Notes: generated from the letters alone by a model not told the origin. A DNA stretch of 54,127 nucleotides from Eubacterium sp. CAG:248 (GCA_000436475.1 FR886207.1:1-54127), one strand, 5' to 3'; counted from the first letter of the stretch, positions 18,001 to 27,316 are shown. Numbers and translations are program-made.

Positions 18001-18936
18001 TTATGCTCTTTCAAACACTCTTAGCTTAGAGCTTTTTGATCTGCTGTTCTCCTCTAATTCCTCTTCAGATGGAATAATAGGTTTTCTTGTTATAACTTTT
18101 CCTTTAGACTTTTTGCCACAAACACATGTTGGAAAACTTGGAGGACAAGTACAAGGATTCTCATTGTTCTTGTATCTGACCTTCACTATTCGGTCTTCAA
18201 GTGAATGAAAAGTTATTATACACAGGCGTCCCTCTTTATTAAGCCTGTTTATCATCATATCTATCGAATTCTCAAGAACCTCAAGTTCTCTGTTCAACTC
18301 TATTCTTATAGCCTGATATGTTCTTTTGGATGGATGTCCACCTGTTGCCCTTACCTTCATAGGTATGGCTGCCTTTATTATCTCATTTAGCTCAAATGTT
18401 GTCTCTATAGGCTTTTTTTGTCTGGCAGCAACTATATGTTTTGCAATATTTTTTGCAAATCTGTCCTCTCCATAGTCTCTTATGATTCTGTAAAGATCAT
18501 ATTCACTATAATCATTAACTATATCTCTTGCTGTAACTTCCTGTCTCTGATCCATTCGCATATCAAGCTTGGCATCTACATTGTATGTAAATCCTCTCTC
18601 AGCTGTATCAAGCTGATATGATGAAACTCCTAAGTCTAACATTATGCCATCTACTTTATCAATGGAAAGTTCATCTAACACTTTATCCATATTGCAATAA
18701 TTGTTCCTTACAATAGTGACTCTGTCCATAAAAGGTTTCAATCTTTCACTAGCTGCCTTTATGGCATCCTCATCCTGATCAATACCTATAAGTCTTCCCT
18801 TGTCAGAAAGCCTGCTTGCAATCTCATATGAATGGCCTCCACCTCCAAGCGTGCCATCTACATATATACCATCAGGCTTGATATTAAGTTGATCAACCGT
18901 CTCGTACAATAATACTGACTTGTGCTTGAATTCCAT
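18001..18936 (-). CDS. rsmH: 16S rRNA (cytosine1402-N4)-methyltransferase RsmH
   Basis: This 311-aa protein has the SAM-binding motif YVDGTLGGGGHS near the N-terminus, GIMLDLGVSSYQLD (~98-111), ERGFTYN, and the C-terminal FHSLEDRIVK. A Cys-rich stretch CTCPPSFPTCVCGKK is typical of Firmicute members. It methylates C1402 in the ribosomal decoding centre. It is the second gene of the mraZ operon, and ftsL follows after 12 bp. Confidence 0.97.
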   Translation of the reverse strand: MEFKHKSVLLYETVDQLNIKPDGIYVDGTLGGGGHSYEIASRLSDKGRLIGIDQDEDAIKAASERLKPFMDRVTIVRNNYCNMDKVLDELSIDKVDGIMLDLGVSSYQLDTAERGFTYNVDAKLDMRMDQRQEVTARDIVNDYSEYDLYRIIRDYGEDRFAKNIAKHIVAARQKKPIETTFELNEIIKAAIPMKVRATGGHPSKRTYQAIRIELNRELEVLENSIDMMINRLNKEGRLCIITFHSLEDRIVKVRYKNNENPCTCPPSFPTCVCGKKSKGKVITRKPIIPSEEELEENSRSKSSKLRVFERA

Positions 18937-19004
18937 ACCACTCTCTCCCTGTTTATACTTTAAAGATCAGTCTTTAGTGTTTCTGTTCAAAAGCTGATTC
19001 GTTC

Positions 19005-19442
19005 TTATATGGTAAATCCCAGACTGTCCATATTTTCTGCGACTTCATCCATATCATCATCATAACCGCTTATGCTTTCATCCCATCCTGCTCTGTTCCA
19101 TATCTCTATACGGCTTCCAACACCTACGAATACAACATCCTTCTCAAGTGATGCAAACTCACGTAATACAGATGGAATAAGTATTCTTCCCTGCTTGTCA
19201 ACCTCCATTTCTGCAGCTCCCGCAAGAAAGAATCTTGTAAACTTTCTGGCATCTTTATTCGTAAGAGGAAGTGTCCTTAACTTCTCTTCAAACTTCTGCC
19301 AGTCTTCTTTGGTATATACAAAAAGGCAGTTATCAAGTCCTTTGGTAACAACAAAGTTATCACCAAGACTTTCGCGGAACTTCACTGGAACGATTATTCT
19401 GCCCTTGGCATCTATAGTATGGCTATATTCGCCCATAAACAT
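19005..19442 (-). CDS. mraZ: Transcriptional regulator MraZ
   Basis: This 145-aa protein has two SpoVT/AbrB-like swapped-hairpin domains, starting FMGEYSHTIDAKGRI and repeated as MEVDKQGRILIP. It is the first gene of the division cluster, and in other bacteria it binds repeats in its own leader and represses the operon. Four matching 10-bp repeats lie just upstream here. Start ATG follows AAAGGAGG by 10 bases. Confidence 0.97.
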   Translation of the reverse strand: MFMGEYSHTIDAKGRIIVPVKFRESLGDNFVVTKGLDNCLFVYTKEDWQKFEEKLRTLPLTNKDARKFTRFFLAGAAEMEVDKQGRILIPSVLREFASLEKDVVFVGVGSRIEIWNRAGWDESISGYDDDMDEVAENMDSLGFTI

Positions 19443-19460
19443 AGCAATCGTTCCTCCTTT

Positions 19461-19500
19461 CTACCACTTTCTTCCACTCACTACCACTTTGCTCCACTTT
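19461..19500 (-). promoter_or_regulatory. MraZ operator: four 10-bp direct repeats
   Basis: Read on the minus strand, four consecutive decamers start AAAGTGG, AAAGTGG, TGAGTGG and AAAGTGG, followed by AAAGGAGG, the mraZ SD. The GTGG core at exact 10-bp spacing is the known form of MraZ boxes. The repeats lie at or just after the predicted transcription start. Confidence 0.85.
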
Positions 19501-19507
19501 AGAGTCA

Positions 19508-19536
19508 ATTTTATACTTTTTTAATAAAAAACACAA
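19508..19536 (-). promoter_or_regulatory. Likely mraZ operon promoter
   Basis: On the minus strand TTGTGT (19536-19531) and TAAAAT (19513-19508) are 17 bp apart. The start site would fall at the first MraZ box, so bound MraZ would block initiation or early elongation. Confidence 0.45.
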
Positions 19537-19634
19537 GCATTTTCCTATAGTTTTTTGGCATTTTCTAAAATTTTCCATCAACATCAGGCATATTAATATC
19601 AACCACTTGCGGACTTTTTTAAAAATATAGTACA

Positions 19635-19677
19635 AAAGGACCAGACAATCTGTCTTATGACAGCTGTCTGGTCCTTT
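19635..19677. terminator. Intrinsic terminator after ychF
   Basis: A perfect 13-bp stem (19635-19647 with 19665-19677, arm AAAGGACCAGACA) lies 25 bp after the ychF stop. On the minus strand it ends in TTTT and a further T-rich stretch. A/T flanks on both sides make it possibly bidirectional, but there is no plus-strand gene to end. Confidence 0.8.
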
Positions 19678-19701
19678 AATAAACCTTTATCACATTTTAT
19701 T

Positions 19702-20799
19702 TTATACGTTAAAACGGAAAAGAATTACATCTCCATCCTTAACTACATATTCTTTACCTTCCATACGCACAAGACCTTTTTCTTTTGCCTTTGCATATGT
19801 ACCACAATCTAAAAGATCCTGATAATTAACAACTTCTGCCTTGATAAAGCCTCTTTCAAAGTCACTATGAATCTTTCCTGCCGCACCAGGAGCCTTAGTT
19901 CCTTTTGTTATTGTCCATGCTCTTGTCTCTGTTTCACCAGCTGTTAAGTAGCTGATAAGTCCAAGTATCCTGTAACTTGCTGCTATAAGCTTATCAAGTC
20001 CTGATGAGCTTATTCCAAGATCATCAAGGAACATCTTCTTCTCTTCATCATCGAGTTCAGAGATTTCTTCTTCTATCTGTGCACATATAACGAATACTTC
20101 ACAGTTATCCTTCTTTGCATATTCTCTTACCTGTGCTACATATTCATTGCCAGCACCATCATTAGCAAGATCATCTTCTGACACATTAGCAGCAAATATA
20201 ACTGGCTTAGCTGTAAGCAGATTGTATTCTTTCATGAATGCTTCTTCATCCTCATCCTCACATTCAAAGTTCTTGGCAAGATTACCTGCCTCAAGAAATG
20301 CAAGAAGTCTTTCTATAAGTTCACATTCCTTAGCTATATCCTTGTTATTATAAGAAGCTCTCTTCTGCTTTGCCAGTCTTCTCTCAAGCACTTCCATATC
20401 TGAGAATATAAGTTCAAGATTGATTGTTTCAATATCACGTACAGGATCAATAGAACCATCTACATGTACGATGTTAGAATTCTCAAAGCATCTTACTACG
20501 TGAACGATTGCATCTACTTCTCGTATATTAGCAAGGAACTGGTTACCAAGACCTTCTCCCTTACTTGCTCCCTTTACAAGCCCCGCTATATCAACAAACT
20601 CTATAACCGCTGGTGTTATCTTTGCAGAATTATAAAGTGCTGCAAGCTTATCAAGTCTCTCATCCGGCACTGTAACAATACCGACATTAGGATCAATTGT
20701 ACAGAATGGATAGTTTGCTGACTCCGCTCCTGCCTTTGTAAGTGAATTAAATAATGTACTTTTACCTACATTTGGTAGACCTACGATTCCGAGTTTCAT
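19702..20799 (-). CDS. ychF: Redox-regulated Obg-family ATPase YchF
   Basis: This 365-aa protein is full length. It has the P-loop GLPNVGKST (7-15), DIAGLVKGASKGEGLGN, and the altered G4 motif NVSE that gives this family its preference for ATP. A helical insert and the C-terminal TGS domain (FNV end) follow. It binds ribosomes and influences stress responses. It appears to be a single-gene unit between the araD and mraZ units, with a terminator at 19635-19677. Confidence 0.97.
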   Translation of the reverse strand: MKLGIVGLPNVGKSTLFNSLTKAGAESANYPFCTIDPNVGIVTVPDERLDKLAALYNSAKITPAVIEFVDIAGLVKGASKGEGLGNQFLANIREVDAIVHVVRCFENSNIVHVDGSIDPVRDIETINLELIFSDMEVLERRLAKQKRASYNNKDIAKECELIERLLAFLEAGNLAKNFECEDEDEEAFMKEYNLLTAKPVIFAANVSEDDLANDGAGNEYVAQVREYAKKDNCEVFVICAQIEEEISELDDEEKKMFLDDLGISSSGLDKLIAASYRILGLISYLTAGETETRAWTITKGTKAPGAAGKIHSDFERGFIKAEVVNYQDLLDCGTYAKAKEKGLVRMEGKEYVVKDGDVILFRFNV

Positions 20800-21063
20800 A
20801 ATGTATATACCTCTTTGAAAATCCTCTGTTTCAGGACTTTCACCTTTCTCTTTATTTCATTTAAACAATCCGCTATATTTACTGCAGCCCAATCATGATA
20901 GCCATAACTTCCATGGCTTCTTAGCTTTTACAAACATAAACGGCTTTTTGATTTTTGGACTTTACATCATCTGATTACTATATCATAAAAAATGTATTTT
21001 TAAAACCCCTGAAAGATTATTTTCACTGCCTTTAATTTCACTGTTTTCCATGAAAGTTTAATT

Positions 21064-21768
21064 TTACTTGACATTTTTCTGTCCGTAATATGCATTTTTT
21101 CCGTGTTTTCTTAAATAATGTTTATCCATAAGCTCCTGTGGTGCTTGTTTTACCTGTGGATTTATGCTTTCTGTCCTATATGCCATCTTTGCACACACTT
21201 CAAGCACAACCGCATTATGAACAGCCTCTTTTGCATCCTTTCCCCACGTAAAAGGTCCATGATTCTTGCATAGTACAGCTGGAACAGCAGAAACATCTTT
21301 CCCCATCCTTTTAAACTCATCAACTATAAGCTTTCCAGTATTTTTTTCATATGCCTCATCTATTTCCTCCTTAGTAAGACATCTAAGACATGGAACCTCA
21401 CCATATATATAATCCGCATGTGTAGTTCCATAACAAGGTATGCTTCTGCCTGCCTGTGCCCAGCTTGTAGCATACGATGAATGTGTATGCACTATTCCAC
21501 CTATCTTATCGAACGCTTTATATAGTTCTATATGTGTCTGGGTATCTGAAGACGGATTATATCTCCCCTCTATCCTGTTTCCTTCAAGATCCATAATAAC
21601 CATATCATCAGGAGTTAACAGTTCATAATCAACTCCACTTGGTTTTATGGCAAAATACCCAGTAGTTCTGTCTATCTGACTTACATTTCCCCATGTAAAA
21701 GTAACAAGTCCGTACTTTGGAAGCTGCATATTCGCTTCATACACTTTTTGTTTTAATTCTTCTAACAT
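21064..21768 (-). CDS. araD: L-ribulose-5-phosphate 4-epimerase (class II aldolase family)
   Basis: This 234-aa protein matches AraD in length and motifs. Zinc ligands lie in GGIVHTHSSYATSWAQ and CKNHGPFTWG, TTHADY lies in the middle, and the C-terminal LRKHGKNAYYGQ is characteristic. It interconverts L-ribulose-5-P and D-xylulose-5-P, linking pentose use to the pentose phosphate pathway. It follows rpe, which acts on the same phosphorylated pentoses. Related sugar substrates (SgaE/UlaF type, L-ribulose-5-P from ascorbate) are possible. No araA or araB lies nearby. Confidence 0.9.
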   Translation of the reverse strand: MLEELKQKVYEANMQLPKYGLVTFTWGNVSQIDRTTGYFAIKPSGVDYELLTPDDMVIMDLEGNRIEGRYNPSSDTQTHIELYKAFDKIGGIVHTHSSYATSWAQAGRSIPCYGTTHADYIYGEVPCLRCLTKEEIDEAYEKNTGKLIVDEFKRMGKDVSAVPAVLCKNHGPFTWGKDAKEAVHNAVVLEVCAKMAYRTESINPQVKQAPQELMDKHYLRKHGKNAYYGQKNVK

Positions 21769-21811
21769 AGCTTCAGTATCCTTTCCTGTATCACACCATT
21801 ACATTAATCAA

Positions 21812-21884
21812 ATCCCAGACAGAAAAGTTATATAACATATGTAAATGCTATTACATCTGTCAGAACAACTCATCCATCTGGGAT
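21812..21884 (-). other. Structured spacer between rpe and araD
   Basis: The ends ATCCCAGA (21812-21819) and TCTGGGAT (21877-21884) pair over 8 bp. Inside, on the minus strand, ATGTAA and TTACAT form a further hairpin. No T-run follows, so a terminator is unlikely. It could be an mRNA processing or stabilising structure, or an araD leader. No known riboswitch class is recognised. Confidence 0.45.
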
Positions 21885-21890
21885 ACCTGC

Positions 21891-22550
21891 TTAATATAAC
21901 GACATAATTTCCTTAAACTTTTTTACATTCTCTGATGCATCATTCTTAAAAACCGCTGAACCGGCAACAACAACATTAACACCAGCCTCAAGTACTGATG
22001 CAAGATTCTCTGCATTGATACCGCCATCGATTTCTATATCAACATTATCAAGCCCCTTATCTATAAGAAGCTTCTTTACTTCCTTTACCTTCTGTATAGA
22101 CTCTGGGATGAACTTCTGACCTCCAAAGCCAGGATGTACACTCATAACAAGCACCATATCAACCATTGAAAGATAAGGCTCTATAGCCTTTACAGGTGTT
22201 TCTGGATTAAGTGTAATAGCTGGTTTTACATTATATTCCTTAATCTTTTTAAGCGTTGCAGCTACATCCTGACACGCTTCAACATGAACTGTAATTATAT
22301 CAGCTCCACACTTTACGAACTCCTCTATATATCTTATAGGCTCATCAATCATAAGATGTACATCAAACACCTTATCTGTACATTCTCTTATTGATTTAAT
22401 GACTGGATTTCCAAATGAAAAGCTTGGAACAAAACTTCCATCCATAACATCAAGATGAATATAATCAGCTCCTGCTTTATCCACAGTTTTTATATCCTTT
22501 TCAAGATTCTTGAAATCTGCTGCCAGTAACGATGGCGATAATAACATCAT
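21891..22550 (-). CDS. rpe: Ribulose-phosphate 3-epimerase
   Basis: This 219-aa TIM-barrel enzyme has LSPSLLAADF, HLDVMDGSFVPSFSFG (metal and catalytic Asp), HLMIDEP, VHPGFGGQ and the C-terminal IEIDGGIN. It interconverts D-ribulose-5-P and D-xylulose-5-P. The ATG at 22550 follows GAGG by nine bases; a GTG at 22565 that overlaps the rsgA stop is in frame but would add five non-conserved residues. rsgA-rpe adjacency is conserved in Firmicutes. Confidence 0.97.
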   Translation of the reverse strand: MMLLSPSLLAADFKNLEKDIKTVDKAGADYIHLDVMDGSFVPSFSFGNPVIKSIRECTDKVFDVHLMIDEPIRYIEEFVKCGADIITVHVEACQDVAATLKKIKEYNVKPAITLNPETPVKAIEPYLSMVDMVLVMSVHPGFGGQKFIPESIQKVKEVKKLLIDKGLDNVDIEIDGGINAENLASVLEAGVNVVVAGSAVFKNDASENVKKFKEIMSLY

Positions 22551-22564
22551 AATATATTTCCTCA

Positions 22565-23455
22565 CTAATACTTCTTCTGATTCTTAATCTCTTCATATAG
22601 CTCTACATAGCTTGTATATCGGCGGCGGCTTATAACACCCTTTTCAACTGCCATTTTCACAGCACAATCCGGCTCGTTTATATGCACACAGCCATTAAAA
22701 CGACAAGTGCCTTCATATTCATCAAACTCATTGAAATAAAACCTCACCTGTTCCTTTTCAAGCTCCGGAAGGTTAAGTGATGTAAACCCAGGAGTATCAC
22801 ATATATATGTGCTTCCTGTTACGTTAAATATTTCAGAGTGCCTCGTTGTATGACGCCCTCGTCCTATTCTGCTGACATCTCCTGTCTTGCTTATCTCTCC
22901 TTCTTCCTTCCTGTCTGGAAGAATAATGTTGGTAAGAGAAGATTTACCAACTCCTGACGGACCTGCCAGTATAGTTGTCTTATCTTTAAGAGTATCCATC
23001 AGAATATCTATGCCCGTATTATCGTAGGCACTTATAAATATAACCTTACAGCCACATTTTTCATATATTTTTCTTAACTCTTCTATATCCTTTTCTTCAA
23101 CAAGATCTGTCTTGTTAAATACAACAACAGTAGGAACATCCTGATAATCCATCATAAGTATGAATCTGTCTAAAAGATTATAGTTAGGTTCTGGAGATTT
23201 TACAGCAAATATAACCATAGCCTGATCTATATTAGCCGAAGCTGGTCTTATAAGTTCGTTTTTTCTTTCAAGAATATCACTTATATTTCCCTTTTTATTA
23301 TCCTCATCAATAACGTCTATTAAAACATTATCACCTACTAAAGGTTTTATCTTTTTGTTTCTGAATATTCCTTTTGCTTTACATTCATATATACCGCAGG
23401 CTTCTACATGCACATAGTAGAAGCCTGCTATTCCCTTGATTATCTTTCCCTGCAT
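22565..23455 (-). CDS. rsgA: Ribosome small subunit-dependent GTPase RsgA
   Basis: This 296-aa circularly permuted GTPase has an N-terminal OB fold, then G4 FNKTDL (~112-117), then the P-loop GPSGVGKSS (~165-173), then G3 CDTPGF. The C-terminal zinc motif is CRFNGC, HINEPDC. It acts late in 30S ribosome maturation. Its order after prpC-prkC and before rpe is conserved from Bacillus to Clostridia. Confidence 0.97.
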   Translation of the reverse strand: MQGKIIKGIAGFYYVHVEACGIYECKAKGIFRNKKIKPLVGDNVLIDVIDEDNKKGNISDILERKNELIRPASANIDQAMVIFAVKSPEPNYNLLDRFILMMDYQDVPTVVVFNKTDLVEEKDIEELRKIYEKCGCKVIFISAYDNTGIDILMDTLKDKTTILAGPSGVGKSSLTNIILPDRKEEGEISKTGDVSRIGRGRHTTRHSEIFNVTGSTYICDTPGFTSLNLPELEKEQVRFYFNEFDEYEGTCRFNGCVHINEPDCAVKMAVEKGVISRRRYTSYVELYEEIKNQKKY

Positions 23456-23470
23456 ATTATGCCGTTTCCA

Positions 23471-25345
23471 TTAATTAGAACTATTGTTTGAATTGCCATT
23501 ATTGTTTTTGTTATTAGCAGCTGTTGTTGTCTGCTGTGCTGTCTGCTGATAATGGCTTACATATATAGTAATAGTTGTTCCTGATGGTACAGAATCGCCT
23601 GCTGAATAAGGTGTCTGTGATGTAACCGTTCCATATTCTGCCTTAGATGATGTTTCATACTTGACTGTAACCTTAAGATTAGCAGAATCAAGTGTCTGGC
23701 TTGCAAGACTTTCTGACATTCCAAGTACATTAGGAACTGATACATTAGTTACCTTCTTTCCACGGCTTACATGTATAGTTACTGTAGAACCTTCTGCTAC
23801 TGAACCTGAAGGACTATATTTTATAACATTACCAGCTTCAACTGAATCACTATACTGATAATCTACAGAAGCCACAAGATTAGCTGCTTCAATAGCTTCC
23901 TTAGCTTCCTGCTCTGACTTTCCCTTTACGTTAGGCACTGTCACTTCTTTGTTTTCTTTACCTGTACTTATAGTAAGTACTATCTGTGAATTCTTTTCTA
24001 CCTTTGAACCGCCTACATTGCCCTGGTTTATAACACAATCCTCTGCAACCGTATCAGAGCTTTGTGTAACAGCCTTATATCCAAGTCCAAGCTTATTAAG
24101 TGCCTTGATAGCATCCTCCTTTGTCATACCAACAACTTCCGGAACTTCTACCATATCTGACGAATTGTTATTAGCTGTATTAACAGTTGTTGCTTCTACT
24201 GAGTTTTTATTATTATTTGCTGTATTTTTGCCATTTCCTACAAGCTTGATAACTACAAATATAGTTATCATAAGTATAATAACTGCAATACCGATACCGA
24301 TGCATTTCATAACAAGCTCAAGCTTATCATTTCTCTCATCATCTATATCTTCATCCTTATCTGAATCATTCTCAAGAAGTTCATCATCTGTATCTTCGTT
24401 ATCATCATCCAAATCATGTCCTGCATTTTCTGTAAGAAGTTCATCATCATCTGGATTATATTCTTCTTCATCCTTCTTTAATACACTATCATATGCAGAA
24501 CCCATTCTGACAAAATCTTCATCTGGCATAACAAGTGACTTTTTAAGGTCAACTATCAGTTCTGCTGCTGACTGATATCTTCTATCTGTCTTTTTCTGTG
24601 TACACTTAAGCACAATCTTATCTACACTTACAGGTACACCCTCTACAAGCTGTGAAGGCAGTGGTATACTATCCTGTATATGCTGGACAGCTACTGATAC
24701 TGCTGAATCACCATCAAAAGGCACTGTTCCTGTGAGCATTTCAAAAAGAGTTATACCAAGTGAATATATATCACTTCTCTCATCTGAATATCCACCTCTT
24801 GCCTGCTCAGGCGAAATATAATGCACTGAACCCATAGATGCTGATGTGTTAATAGTAGCTGATGATGCAACCTTAGCTATTCCAAAATCTGTAACCTTTA
24901 CCTTGCCCTCTTTTGAGATAATAATATTCTGTGGCTTAATATCTCTGTGGACAATATTGTGCTTATGTGCTGCATCCATACCATTAGCAACCTGTATTGC
25001 TATGCTGACAGCTTCTTTATATGGAAGCCTGCCTCTCTTCTCTATATATTTCTTAAGAGTTATGCCCTCTACAAGTTCCATAACAATATAATATATTCCA
25101 TTCTCAACGCCAACATCATATACATTGACAACATTAGGATTGACAAGTCCTGCCGCTGACTGTGCCTCTGCCCAGAACTTGCTGACAAATGTCTTATCCT
25201 GGCTGAATTCAGATTTCATAACCTTAATAGCAACATATCTGTTAAGCTTATGACACTTGGCTTTATAAACATCAGCCATTCCACCCGTACCTATCTGTTC
25301 AATTATTTCATATCTGTCGGCTAAAAACATTCCTTCTCTTAACAT
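23471..25345 (-). CDS. prkC: PASTA-domain serine/threonine protein kinase PrkC/StkP
   Basis: This 624-aa protein has a cytoplasmic kinase domain (~12-275) with the Gly loop IGTGGMADV, AIKVMK, the catalytic HRDIKPQN (~130-137) and DFGIAK. An acidic juxtamembrane stretch and one membrane segment (~342-366) follow. Three extracellular PASTA domains (~398-597), with VPEVVGM, VPNVKGK and VPNVLGM, bind muropeptides or lipid II. An Asn-rich tail ends the protein. It senses cell-wall state and phosphorylates division and cell-wall targets. Its phosphatase lies just upstream with a 19-bp gap. Confidence 0.97.
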   Translation of the reverse strand: MLREGMFLADRYEIIEQIGTGGMADVYKAKCHKLNRYVAIKVMKSEFSQDKTFVSKFWAEAQSAAGLVNPNVVNVYDVGVENGIYYIVMELVEGITLKKYIEKRGRLPYKEAVSIAIQVANGMDAAHKHNIVHRDIKPQNIIISKEGKVKVTDFGIAKVASSATINTSASMGSVHYISPEQARGGYSDERSDIYSLGITLFEMLTGTVPFDGDSAVSVAVQHIQDSIPLPSQLVEGVPVSVDKIVLKCTQKKTDRRYQSAAELIVDLKKSLVMPDEDFVRMGSAYDSVLKKDEEEYNPDDDELLTENAGHDLDDDNEDTDDELLENDSDKDEDIDDERNDKLELVMKCIGIGIAVIILMITIFVVIKLVGNGKNTANNNKNSVEATTVNTANNNSSDMVEVPEVVGMTKEDAIKALNKLGLGYKAVTQSSDTVAEDCVINQGNVGGSKVEKNSQIVLTISTGKENKEVTVPNVKGKSEQEAKEAIEAANLVASVDYQYSDSVEAGNVIKYSPSGSVAEGSTVTIHVSRGKKVTNVSVPNVLGMSESLASQTLDSANLKVTVKYETSSKAEYGTVTSQTPYSAGDSVPSGTTITIYVSHYQQTAQQTTTAANNKNNNGNSNNSSN

Positions 25346-25364
25346 GATTCTTTACCTTTCCAAC

Positions 25365-26084
25365 TTATGGTTCAATCAATACTACTGATATATTATCTTT
25401 GCCACCATTATAATTAGCCTTTTTAACAAGGCTGTCAGCTGCTGTTTTAATATCAGCGCTTTCTTTGACAATGTGAAATATCTCTGAATCTTCAAGCATA
25501 TTAGTAAGCCCATCTGAGCACATAAGAATAATATCATTATCTTTAAGATCCACTGAAAACATTTCTGCCTCCACAGTCTCACATCCACCGATTGCCCTGG
25601 TTATGTAGTTCTTTTTCTCATGTGTTCTTGCTGCTTTTCTGTCTATCTGGCCAAGCTGTACCATCTCTTCAACAAGCGAATGATCCCTTGTTATCTGTGT
25701 TATATCTTCTCCTATAACATAAAGTCTGCTGTCACCTACGTTAGCAACTCTTAAAGTGCTTCCAAAAATACTGGCAACTACAAGGGTTGTTCCCATTCCT
25801 TCATACTCTTCTGACTCTCCTGCTTTCTTTAAAAGCAGCGTATTAACAAGCTTAATATTATCATCAACCGCATCAAGCGGATCCATACCTGCTGATTGCT
25901 TTAATAACTCAATAAGTGTATCTACTGTATATCTTGATGCCATATCTCCAGCCTTATGACCACCCATGCCATCCGCAACAACAAAAATGTTTGGCAGGCA
26001 TCCTATATTATCAAGCTTTGTATAGACATAATCCTGATTGACGGCTCTTTCAATTCCAACATCCGTCTTTGCAAATGCGTTCAT
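25365..26084 (-). CDS. prpC: PP2C-family Ser/Thr protein phosphatase PrpC/Stp
   Basis: This 239-aa cytoplasmic PPM phosphatase has the metal-binding residues in VNQDYVY, VADGMGGH, GDSRLYV, MCSDGLTN and GGKDNISVVL. It reverses PrkC phosphorylation. I chose the ATG at 26084, with GGAG six bases upstream and the conserved start NAFAKTDVG; an earlier in-frame ATG at 26135 adds 17 basic residues with no SD. A terminator after rlmN (26228-26256) suggests that prpC-prkC-rsgA-rpe has its own promoter. Confidence 0.95.
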   Translation of the reverse strand: MNAFAKTDVGIERAVNQDYVYTKLDNIGCLPNIFVVADGMGGHKAGDMASRYTVDTLIELLKQSAGMDPLDAVDDNIKLVNTLLLKKAGESEEYEGMGTTLVVASIFGSTLRVANVGDSRLYVIGEDITQITRDHSLVEEMVQLGQIDRKAARTHEKKNYITRAIGGCETVEAEMFSVDLKDNDIILMCSDGLTNMLEDSEIFHIVKESADIKTAADSLVKKANYNGGKDNISVVLIEP

Positions 26085-26227
26085 CTCTCTCTCCATTCTC
26101 TTTTCAATAAGTATATGCCTATATACTTTTAACATTACAGGAAAAAATCTTCCATATAGTTCAGCAGCCTTTTATACCCAATCTGTAAATCACGACCCCG
26201 AACAGTAGCATTTTATCATAAACATCC

Positions 26228-26256
26228 AAAAAAAGCGATATATTTCAACCGCTTTT
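26228..26256 (-). terminator. Intrinsic terminator after rlmN
   Basis: On the minus strand the arms AAGCG and CGCTT enclose a 13-14-base loop and end in seven T residues, about 20-45 bp after the rlmN stop. The stem is short, so leakage into prpC is possible. Confidence 0.6.
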
Positions 26257-26275
26257 ATAATTATTTAAAATATGT

Positions 26276-27316
26276 CTATAACATTCCTTCTATATGATTC
26301 TGTCTTAGCTGCCCGCAGGCGCCATCTATATCACGTCCCATTTCACGTCTTATAGTGACATTCACCCCTGCCTTTTCTAGTATTTCTTTAAAATTATGTA
26401 TTGAATTCTTTTCAGACTGCTCATAATCTCTTTCCTTAATAGGATTAACCGGAATAAGATTAATATGACAGTTCATACCATGAACAAGCTTTATAAGCTG
26501 CCTTGCACACTCAGGCGAATCATTCACTCCTTTAACAAGGCTATACTCAAAGGATATTCTTCTTGCTGTCTGTAAAAGATAGTATCTGCATGCATCCATA
26601 ATCTGTTCTATACTATATGTATAAGCTATAGGCATCATCGTTTTTCTTAGTTCATCATTTGGTGCATGAAGCGATATTGCCAGCGTTATCTGCAGTTTAA
26701 GTTCAGCTAACTGTTTTATCCTTGGCACTAATCCACATGTTGAAACAGTGATATTTCTCTGACTTATATTAAGTCCTTTATCACTGTTTATAAGTCCAAG
26801 GAACTTTACAACATTATCATAGTTGTCCATAGGCTCACCAGAACCCATAATAACTACATTACTTACACGTTCACCTGTAAGACTCTGTATTCTGTATATC
26901 TGATCAAGCATCTCTGATGGTTCAAGATTTCTTACACATCCATTAAGTGTTGATGCACAGAATCTGCATCCCATTTTACATCCCACCTGTGAAGATATAC
27001 ATACTGAATTGCCATGATGATACCTCATAAATACACTTTCTATAAGATTACCATCATATAATCTGAAAAGGTATTTCTTTGTACCATCTATTTGGGACTC
27101 CTGTACCCTTACTGGTTCAAGACATGTATACAAAGTATTTTCTTTTAGAACTTTCTTTAACTTATCTGATATATTAGTCATCTCATCATAACTACAGGCA
27201 AGTTTTTCATGCATCCATGAATATAACTGTGCCACCCTGAACTTTTTTTCACCAATGCTGACAATATAATCTGCCAGTTCATCATAGTTAAGCGACTTTA
27301 TATCAATTTTTTCCAT
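26276..27316 (-). CDS. rlmN: 23S rRNA/tRNA adenine C2-methyltransferase RlmN
   Basis: This 346-aa radical SAM enzyme has the cluster motif CKMGCRFCAST (~116-126) and VIMGSGEPMDN. Of the two methyl-transfer cysteines, the C-terminal one is in GACGQL (~334). It methylates A2503 in 23S rRNA and A37 in some tRNAs. It is not Cfr-like in context and is in its normal place between rsmB and prpC. Confidence 0.97.
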   Translation of the reverse strand: MEKIDIKSLNYDELADYIVSIGEKKFRVAQLYSWMHEKLACSYDEMTNISDKLKKVLKENTLYTCLEPVRVQESQIDGTKKYLFRLYDGNLIESVFMRYHHGNSVCISSQVGCKMGCRFCASTLNGCVRNLEPSEMLDQIYRIQSLTGERVSNVVIMGSGEPMDNYDNVVKFLGLINSDKGLNISQRNITVSTCGLVPRIKQLAELKLQITLAISLHAPNDELRKTMMPIAYTYSIEQIMDACRYYLLQTARRISFEYSLVKGVNDSPECARQLIKLVHGMNCHINLIPVNPIKERDYEQSEKNSIHNFKEILEKAGVNVTIRREMGRDIDGACGQLRQNHIEGML

